The position numbers were made by a program, and so were the translations under genes. From Ruminococcaceae bacterium UBA6392 (GTDB taxonomy: Bacteria > Bacillota > Clostridia > Oscillospirales > Acutalibacteraceae): 9,703 nucleotides of DNA. This document shows positions 5,438 to 9,703 of this stretch, one piece after another; position 1 is the stretch's first letter, and each line of letters begins with the position of its first letter. The stretch lies in the NCBI GenBank assembly GCA_002438685.1, contig DJQG01000155.1, positions 1 to 9,703 on the forward strand, in the 5' to 3' direction. The notes below the pieces were generated by a model. It saw nothing but the letters and a program-made list of their open reading frames with translations. It was not told the DNA's origin and did not search any database.

Positions 5438-5731
5438 ATGCTAAAAGAATATGACGGACTTCCGGATGTCGGCTCACGCTATGTGCTCGAATGCCGATGC
5501 AAGAAAATCGGAGAGGACGGCAGGGAGATAGGCGCCTGCGAGGACACCGTCAACCCCGTCAGCGGATTTATTTATGCCGAGAATGAAGAACAGGCTGTCA
5601 ACTATGGCATAGACTTCATCACGAAGTATGCGGGAGACAATCTCCTGCTCGAGGATAACAGCATACTCCTGCTCGGCGATAATCGCCCGATGGATCTGTA
5701 CTATGACTTTTCGGCAGTCGAGGTCGGATGA
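5438..5731 (+). CDS. Hypothetical 97-aa acidic protein
   Basis: I do not recognise this protein. It is small, soluble and acidic (about 19 Asp/Glu against 8 Lys/Arg), with no signal peptide or membrane segment. Visible features are a CRC pair (Cys19, Cys21) plus Cys34, a probable helix around ENEEQAVNYGIDFITKYAG (48-66), and a hydrophobic ILLLGDN strand-turn (76-82). The frame runs open to the left as far as 4952, but that part is AT-rich DNA overlapping promoter block B and the repeats. The ATG at 5438 with AAGGGA eight or so bases ahead is the sensible start. Element B upstream provides the promoter and leader, and a hairpin overlaps the stop codon. Codon use is like the neighbouring genes. 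Function cannot be inferred. Confidence 0.6.
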   Translation: MLKEYDGLPDVGSRYVLECRCKKIGEDGREIGACEDTVNPVSGFIYAENEEQAVNYGIDFITKYAGDNLLLEDNSILLLGDNRPMDLYYDFSAVEVG

Positions 5732-5743
5732 TTTCGACTGCCG
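5712..5743. other. Perfect 10-bp hairpin across the stop of the 97-aa gene
   Basis: CGGCAGTCGA (5712-5721) pairs perfectly with TCGACTGCCG (5734-5743), enclosing the last codons and the TGA. No U-tract follows, so it is not a classical terminator. It could protect the 3' end or slow ribosomes at the stop. Confidence 0.5.
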
Positions 5744-5788
5744 GGCGAGAATAAGCAGAATAATATCTCGCTGATTTCACCATCCACG

Positions 5789-5818
5789 CAAAACGCAGAA
5801 CCCCCAACCTGCGTTTTG
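5789..5818. terminator. Hairpin between convergent transcripts, possible weak terminator
   Basis: CAAAACGCAG (5789-5798) pairs perfectly with CTGCGTTTTG (5809-5818) around an AACCCCCAAC loop. The T residues are inside the stem on both strands, so it could give weak termination in either direction between the 97-aa gene and the cupin gene. Confidence 0.45.
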
Positions 5819-5857
5819 GAATTTCCATATTATCTTTTTTATCTCCACTTCCTCAAC

Positions 5858-5909
5858 GATACGGGCGCCGTGATCCACCAGAGTCACGGCGCCCGTATCT
5901 ATTTTATTT
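5858..5909 (+). terminator. 16-bp perfect terminator hairpin, plus strand
   Basis: GATACGGGCGCCGTGA (5858-5873) pairs without mismatch with TCACGGCGCCCGTATC (5884-5899), followed by TATTTTATTTTC. The U-tract exists only in the plus direction, so it is best read as the end of the transcript that starts at element B. For the cupin gene, whose stop is at 5910-5912, the same hairpin would be a stable 3' end without a U-tract. Confidence 0.75.
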
Positions 5910-6320
5910 TCAGCAGTCGCAGGTCTTGGTGCGCTGGATCGTTCCAGCCGCGTGGTGCGGAGGGGCATATACTGAGTATACCTTGAGCGGAATATTTCCG
6001 CTGTTTGTTATATTGTGCCAGGTTCCGGCGGGGATGAGGCAGGCATCGCCGCTGTTTGCCCTCTGTCCGTCGCACATGGAGCATTTCGTCGCGCCGAAGC
6101 TCACGGTCGCGCAGCCCTGCACGATGCAGACGAGCTGATCCGCGTTCTCGTGGATCTCCGCGCCGATGTCGCAGTTTGTGGGTATGCACATCAGCGTCAC
6201 CTGCATATGCTCGCCCGTCCATGCCTCTTTTCGGAAATTTGTGTTCTCTTTCGTCTCGCGTTCAATGTCCATGACTGTCGGCTGTCCGCCGCAGCCGCAG
6301 CGGTTTTGATTGTTGTTCAT
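5910..6320 (-). CDS. Cysteine-rich cupin-domain protein
   Basis: The 136-residue protein is a single-domain cupin. Motif 1 is IGAEIHENADQLVCIVQG (52-69) and motif 2 is GDACLIPAGTWHNITN (91-106). The metal-site positions read His57, Asn59 (often His in other cupins), Gln62 and His102, a variant seen in the HPxxDQ cupin subfamily common in Firmicutes. Eleven cysteines are present, with CGC at 8-10, CSMC at 80-83 and CDC at the very C-terminus, which is unusual for a cytosolic cupin. Cupins of this type are mostly uncharacterised, and binding of metal or a small metabolite is likely. The start is ATG 6320 with GGGGGTG four bases upstream. The gene is divergent from the BceRS-like pair and convergent with the 97-aa gene. 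A clear promoter was not found; TAGAAT at 6348-6353 lacks a good -35. Confidence 0.82.
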   Translation of the reverse strand: MNNNQNRCGCGGQPTVMDIERETKENTNFRKEAWTGEHMQVTLMCIPTNCDIGAEIHENADQLVCIVQGCATVSFGATKCSMCDGQRANSGDACLIPAGTWHNITNSGNIPLKVYSVYAPPHHAAGTIQRTKTCDC

Positions 6321-6386
6321 TTGGCACCCCCAAAGTTTTTTCGGTATATTCTATGCGCCGAAGTTCCTTTGCGATACTGTTTTTTC

Positions 6387-6415
6387 TTGAAACGCGGTAG
6401 CGTATGCCGTATAAT
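6387..6415 (+). promoter_or_regulatory. Sigma-A-type promoter of the response regulator/kinase operon
   Basis: TTGAAA (6387-6392) and TATAAT (6410-6415) are separated by 17 bases, near consensus. Transcription would start near 6422, giving a leader of about 68 nt. The leader's first part can form two small hairpins: CCGAA/TTCGG (6430-6442) and CGGA-TTCG-TCCG (6444-6455). Confidence 0.8.
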
Positions 6416-6489
6416 TATTTTATATACAGCCGAAGTTTTCGGGCGGATTCGTCCGTTGATTTTTATGAAACAGTTTTCGGAGGTGCGGT

Positions 6490-7161
6490 ATGTACAGGTT
6501 CTTTATCGTTGAGGACGACCCGGGGATAGCGAACGCCGTCGCGGCGCAGGCGCAGGCGTGGAATCTTCAGCCGCATATCGTGCAGGATTTCAGCAATGTC
6601 ATGCACGAATTCGCCGAATTTTCGCCGCATATAGTCCTGCTCGATATCATGCTTCCGTTTTTTGACGGCTATCACTGGTGCAGTGAGATTCGCCGCGTCT
6701 CTAAGGTGCCGATAATCTTCGTCTCCTCGGCGTCGGACAATATGAATATCGTCATGGCGATGAATCTCGGCGCGGATGATTTTATCTCGAAACCGTTCGA
6801 CGGCAGCGTCCTCATGGCGAAAATCCAGGCTCTTCTGCGCCGCACTTACGATTTCGGCACTAATGTCCCTGTGCTCGAGCATCGCGGCGCATTGCTCGAT
6901 ACGGGCGAAAATTCGCTCGTTTTCGACGACGAAAAAATAACACTGACCAAAAACGAGTATCGCATTCTGCTCTGCCTGATGGAAAATAAAGGCAAGGTGG
7001 TCAGCCGCGAAAAGCTGATGGAACGCCTCTGGGAGACAGATTCGTTCGTCGATGAAAACACGCTGACCGTCAATGTCAACCGCTTGCGAAAAAAGCTTGA
7101 TGCGGCGGGACTCAAGGATTTTATCGCCACAAAGTTCGGCGTGGGGTATATAATAGCTTGA
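6490..7161 (+). CDS. BceR-like OmpR-family response regulator
   Basis: The 223-residue protein has a receiver domain (1-115) with Glu8/Asp9/Asp10, phosphoacceptor Asp52 in LLDIMLP, Ser79/Ser80 and Lys101 (SKPFD). A winged-helix DNA-binding domain follows (about 128-222), with a recognition-helix region VDENTLTVNVNRLRKKL and the terminal hairpin GVGYII. The FFDGYHWCSEIR segment is typical of the BceR/VraR-like group that controls peptide-antibiotic ABC transporters. GGAGG lies six bases before the ATG. The kinase gene follows after 13 bases. Its most likely target is the dyad at 8164-8181 in front of the transporter genes, as in the paired resistance modules of Firmicutes. Confidence 0.92.
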   Translation: MYRFFIVEDDPGIANAVAAQAQAWNLQPHIVQDFSNVMHEFAEFSPHIVLLDIMLPFFDGYHWCSEIRRVSKVPIIFVSSASDNMNIVMAMNLGADDFISKPFDGSVLMAKIQALLRRTYDFGTNVPVLEHRGALLDTGENSLVFDDEKITLTKNEYRILLCLMENKGKVVSREKLMERLWETDSFVDENTLTVNVNRLRKKLDAAGLKDFIATKFGVGYIIA

Positions 7162-7174
7162 TTTCGGAGGGGTT

Positions 7175-8161
7175 ATGAGCTTTTTTAAGGGTTATCTCAA
7201 GGAGCGGTGGAAGCGGCTTTTGATGCTTCTGCTTTTCGTCTGTATATTCGCGTTTTCTTTTTGGGTCTACCGTCTGCCCGTGCGCGCGGTCATATATCCG
7301 TGCGCCCTGTGCCTGCTTTTCGGCGCGGTGTTCGCCGCCTATGATATTACAAAATCCTATCGCCGCCACAAGTTTTTCGAAGAGCTGCACCGCAGGAACA
7401 CCGAGCTTATATCTTCTCTGCCCGAGCCGGAGGGGATAGTCGACTCCGACTATCAGCAGCTGATATCCGTGCTCAAAGAAAAAATAGCGGAGATAACGGC
7501 GCGGACGGACAGCCGCATACGCGACACCGTCGATTACTATACCGTCTGGGCGCATCAGATAAAAACGCCGATAGCGGCGATGCGACTGACTCTTCAGAAA
7601 GAGGATGTACCCGAAGCGCGCAGACTCGCGTCCGAGCTGTCGCGGATAGAGCAGTATGTCGAGATGGTACTCGTCTTCGTGCGCCTCGGCTCGTATTACA
7701 GCGACTATGTTTTTGCCCGGCAGGATATAGATGAAATAATCAGAAGCTCGGTGAAAAAATTCGCCTCTGAGTTCATTGACCGCAGGATCCGCCTCGAATA
7801 TGACAGTGTTGATATTCAGGCTGTAACTGACGAAAAATGGTTCGCGTTCGTCGTTGAGCAGCTGCTCTCAAATGCGCTCAAATATACCCGTGAGGGGAGC
7901 ATAAAAATTTATTCCGAGGGAAAAGTCCTCTGTATCAAAGACACCGGAATAGGCATCGCGCCGGAGGATCTGCCGCGCGTGTTCGACAAAGGCTATACCG
8001 GCTGCAACGGCAGAGCCGACCGCCGCGCGAGCGGGCTCGGGCTCTATCTCTGCCGCCGCATATGCCAGAACCTCGGCATTGATATCTCGATTTTTTCAAC
8101 AGTAGGCGAGGGGACGACGGTTCGCCTCGATCTCGGTCAGTACAAACTCGGAAAAGAATAA
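7175..8161 (+). CDS. BceS-like intramembrane-sensing histidine kinase
   Basis: The 328-residue protein has two N-terminal membrane helices (about 15-31 and 36-56) with almost no extracellular loop, the hallmark of intramembrane-sensing kinases that detect flux through a partner BceAB transporter. A coiled-coil linker follows (60-120), then the H-box with His127 in WAHQIKTP, N-box with Asn233 (EQLLSNALKYT), G1 DTGIGI (256-261), F-box around 269 and G2 ASGLGLYL (285-292). All catalytic boxes are intact, unlike the GHKL sensor elsewhere in the window. CGGAGGGG precedes the ATG by a few bases. It is co-transcribed with the response regulator, which it is expected to phosphorylate. Confidence 0.93.
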   Translation: MSFFKGYLKERWKRLLMLLLFVCIFAFSFWVYRLPVRAVIYPCALCLLFGAVFAAYDITKSYRRHKFFEELHRRNTELISSLPEPEGIVDSDYQQLISVLKEKIAEITARTDSRIRDTVDYYTVWAHQIKTPIAAMRLTLQKEDVPEARRLASELSRIEQYVEMVLVFVRLGSYYSDYVFARQDIDEIIRSSVKKFASEFIDRRIRLEYDSVDIQAVTDEKWFAFVVEQLLSNALKYTREGSIKIYSEGKVLCIKDTGIGIAPEDLPRVFDKGYTGCNGRADRRASGLGLYLCRRICQNLGIDISIFSTVGEGTTVRLDLGQYKLGKE

Positions 8162-8163
8162 CT

Positions 8164-8181
8164 TCTTACAAAACCGTAAGA
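8164..8181. promoter_or_regulatory. Operator-like dyad, probable BceR-type binding site
   Basis: TCTTAC (8164-8169) and GTAAGA (8176-8181) form a perfect six-base dyad. Written as TTACA-AAAC-CGTAA (8166-8179) it differs at one base from the TnACA-N4-TGTAA motif described for regulators of BceAB-type transporters (from memory). A lone half-site TGTAA follows at 8196-8200. The dyad lies about 55 bases upstream of the TATAAT box, a suitable distance for an activator. Confidence 0.6.
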
Positions 8182-8185
8182 TTTG

Positions 8186-8230
8186 AAAGGGGAAATGTAA
8201 GCCTTTTCTATGGAGGCGCATTTCCCTTTT
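8186..8230 (+). other. Inverted repeat between operator and promoter
   Basis: GGGAAATG (8190-8197) and CATTTCCC (8219-8226) pair perfectly over eight bases with a 21-base loop, and TTTT follows at 8227-8230. For read-through from the kinase gene this could be a partial terminator separating kinase from transporter expression. It also flanks the region where the -35 box of the next promoter should be. Confidence 0.35.
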
Positions 8231-8234
8231 CGGC

Positions 8235-8240
8235 TATAAT
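8235..8240 (+). promoter_or_regulatory. TATAAT -10 box of the transporter operon, poor -35
   Basis: A consensus TATAAT lies about 30 bases upstream of the GTG start at 8272. The -35 position with 17-base spacing reads GGAGGC, far from TTGACA. A good -10 with a poor -35 and an upstream operator-like dyad is the usual layout of an inducible, activator-dependent promoter, so the ATPase and permease genes are likely induced by the regulator encoded upstream. Confidence 0.6.
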
Positions 8241-8271
8241 AGAGCCACAAAATGACAGGAGGTCAACTACA

Positions 8272-9036
8272 GTGAGTATTTTGGAAGTCAACGGACTCAA
8301 AAAAGTCTACTCAACCCGTCTCGGCGGCAACAAGGTCGAGGCTCTTAAAAATGTTAACTTCAGCGTGTCGGAGGGCGAGTATGTCGCTATCATGGGCGAA
8401 TCCGGCTCCGGCAAGACCACTCTGCTCAATATTCTTGCGGCTCTTGACAGACCCACTTCCGGCAGCGTCATGATCGACGGCAGGGATCTTTCAAAGATAA
8501 AGGACTCCGCCGTCTGCGCTTTCCGCAGAGACAACCTCGGCTTCGTGTTTCAGGATTTCAATCTTCTCGATACATTCACGGTTGAAGATAATATCTATCT
8601 TCCGCTCGTCCTCGCGGGAAAGAGCTACGATGAGATGCATGCCCGTCTCGAGCCGATAGCAAAACGCCTGGGTATAACGGAACTGCTCAAGAAATATCCC
8701 TATGAGATATCCGGCGGCCAGAAGCAGAGGGCGGCTGTTGCCCGCGCGCTGATAACCGAGCCGCGCATGATTCTCGCCGATGAGCCGACCGGTGCGCTCG
8801 ATTCAAAGTCCACCGATGAACTGCTGCGCCTGTTCACCGAGGTCAACGCCCTCGGGCAGACCATTCTCATGGTCACGCACTCCGTCAAGGCGGCTTCCTC
8901 CGCAAAGCGCGTGCTCTTCATAAAGGACGGCGAGGTGTTCCATCAAATCTATCGCGGTGCCGATACCGACATCCAGCTCTATCAGAAGATATCCGAGACC
9001 CTGACTCTGCTTGCGACAGGCGGTGAGCGCAAATGA
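8272..9036 (+). CDS. BceA-like ABC transporter ATP-binding protein
   Basis: The 254-residue protein is a MacB/BceA-type nucleotide-binding subunit. It shows Walker A GESGSGKT (42-49), Q-loop Gln94 (VFQDFNLLD), signature ISGGQ (146-150), Walker B ILADE (167-171) with PTGALD following, and H-loop His203 (VTHS). It would power a membrane permease that frees cell-wall precursors or the cell surface from peptide antibiotics. The start is GTG, chosen because AGGAGGT lies eight bases upstream and no ATG fits. The stop overlaps the permease start as ATGA. Two-component genes directly upstream complete the module. Confidence 0.94.
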   Translation: MSILEVNGLKKVYSTRLGGNKVEALKNVNFSVSEGEYVAIMGESGSGKTTLLNILAALDRPTSGSVMIDGRDLSKIKDSAVCAFRRDNLGFVFQDFNLLDTFTVEDNIYLPLVLAGKSYDEMHARLEPIAKRLGITELLKKYPYEISGGQKQRAAVARALITEPRMILADEPTGALDSKSTDELLRLFTEVNALGQTILMVTHSVKAASSAKRVLFIKDGEVFHQIYRGADTDIQLYQKISETLTLLATGGERK

Positions 9037-9703
9037 AAAAGTTTTTCTATCCGCGCCTCGCGTTCGATGGAATAAGAAAGAACAAGCGCCTCTATCTGCC
9101 GTATATCCTGACGCAGATAGGCATGATAATGATGCATTATATCGTCATTTTCCTGTGCTACGGCGAGTCGCTCAATGGCAAGTTCGGCGGGAGCACCGTG
9201 AGCGTTGTGCTCATGCTCGGCGGCTGGGTCATCGCCATATTCGCCTGCATCTTTCTCTTCTATACAAATTCGTTTCTTATCCGCCGCAGGAAGAAGGAGT
9301 TCGGACTCTATAACATCCTCGGCATGGACAAAAAGAATATCAGCATCCTGCTCTTCTGGGAGAGCCTGATAACTTCTGCCATATCGCTTTTCTGCGGTCT
9401 CGTGCTCGGCGTCGCGCTCTCGAAGCTCGCCGAACTCGGACTTGTCAAGGTAGTAGGCGGCACCGATATCAGCTATGTTTTCCATGTCTCTCCGACTGCA
9501 ATATTGCTGACCGTCGGCGTTTTCGCCGTTATCTTCCTGCTCCTCTTTATTAACTCCGTGCGCCAGATAATGGGCGCGAGCGCAGTGACTTTAATAAAGA
9601 GCGAAAATCTCGGCGAGAAGCCGCTGAAAGCTAACCCGCTTCTCGGCATCATCGGCGCAGTTTTGCTCATCTGCGCATATATTGCCGCCGTTGTGATAAC
9701 CGA
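9033..9703 (+). CDS. BceB-like ABC permease, N-terminal part
   Basis: Only the first 223 codons lie in the window; the gene runs off the right edge. The visible part has membrane segments at about 20-42, 58-80, 105-130, 155-175 and 202-222, and an FtsX-type domain. The cytoplasmic RRRKKEFGLYNILGMDKK segment (84-101) is the conserved coupling region of BceB-type permeases, and the N-terminal FYPRLAFDGIRKNKRLYLPY is also typical. Full-length relatives have ten helices and a large extracellular domain between helices 7 and 8, which would lie beyond the window. It forms the transporter with the ATPase gene, which it overlaps by ATGA. The ribosome binding site is weak (AGGCGGTGAG), fitting translational coupling. 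Confidence 0.92.
   Translation, partial: MKKFFYPRLAFDGIRKNKRLYLPYILTQIGMIMMHYIVIFLCYGESLNGKFGGSTVSVVLMLGGWVIAIFACIFLFYTNSFLIRRRKKEFGLYNILGMDKKNISILLFWESLITSAISLFCGLVLGVALSKLAELGLVKVVGGTDISYVFHVSPTAILLTVGVFAVIFLLLFINSVRQIMGASAVTLIKSENLGEKPLKANPLLGIIGAVLLICAYIAAVVIT

Noticed and set aside
5777..5968. Minus-strand ORF of 63 codons overlapping the cupin 3' end
   Set aside because: It is read through two perfect hairpins, has no ribosome binding site, and overlaps the well-supported cupin in another frame.
8307..8534. Minus-strand ORFs opposite the ABC ATPase and other strong genes
   Set aside because: They are mirror frames of GC-rich coding sequence, with no ribosome binding sites or recognisable domains.

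Overview
The window looks like a chromosomal segment from a Gram-positive, low-to-mid GC Clostridia-type bacterium (Bacillota; an Oscillospirales/Ruminococcaceae-like gut anaerobe is my guess, not shown). The reasons are strong AGGAGG-type ribosome binding sites, sigma-A-type promoters, rho-independent terminators, an FtsH with the HEIGH variant zinc motif, a LytTR/GHKL two-component pair, and a BceRS/BceAB-type antimicrobial-peptide resistance module. No tRNA, rRNA, CRISPR array, insertion sequence or integrase was seen.

Layout. Positions 1-129 hold the 3' end of a peptidase T gene (+), followed by a bidirectional terminator. On the minus strand, 186-2560 is an ftsH plus DUF308/HdeD-like membrane protein operon (ATGA overlap) with a clear promoter at 2610-2638. 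Also on the minus strand, 2693-4626 encodes a LytTR response regulator followed by a membrane GHKL sensor. The sensor has lost the ATP-binding signature residues, so it may be a pseudokinase. Its operon has an extended -10 promoter and its own terminator.

Positions 4680-5440 hold no large gene but are the most interesting part. Two diverged copies (A about 4777-4949, B about 5203-5369, both +) of one composite element lie here. Each has a conserved promoter block (51/72 identical by hand count), a short 5' hairpin whose sequence differs but whose pairing is kept, a linker with two CTCCTAT motifs (complementary to Shine-Dalgarno sequences), and a 3' hairpin. Copy A ends in a strong terminator and looks like a roughly 95-nt small RNA. 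Copy B runs on into a short upstream ORF and a 97-aa acidic orphan protein (5438-5731). The CTCCTAT pairs can also be read as short peptides ending SY(I)TPI, with a codon-sized indel between copies. Tandem repeats (5039-5116) lie between A and B.

Positions 5712-5909 contain three perfect hairpins between convergent transcripts, the last with a U-tract. A cysteine-rich cupin (minus, 5910-6320) follows. From 6387 rightwards, a promoter drives a BceR-like regulator and BceS-like intramembrane-sensing kinase. An operator-like dyad and a promoter with a poor -35 at 8164-8240 then precede a BceA-like ATPase and the start of a BceB-like permease, which runs off the window.

How the parts may work together: the right-hand genes form a standard self-regulated peptide-antibiotic sensing and detoxification module. 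The left-middle genes suggest a LytTR regulator with an atypical sensor placed next to a pair of possible target elements, one an anti-SD small RNA and one the leader of an orphan gene. That link is inferred from adjacency and from direct repeats in the promoter blocks; it is not demonstrated.
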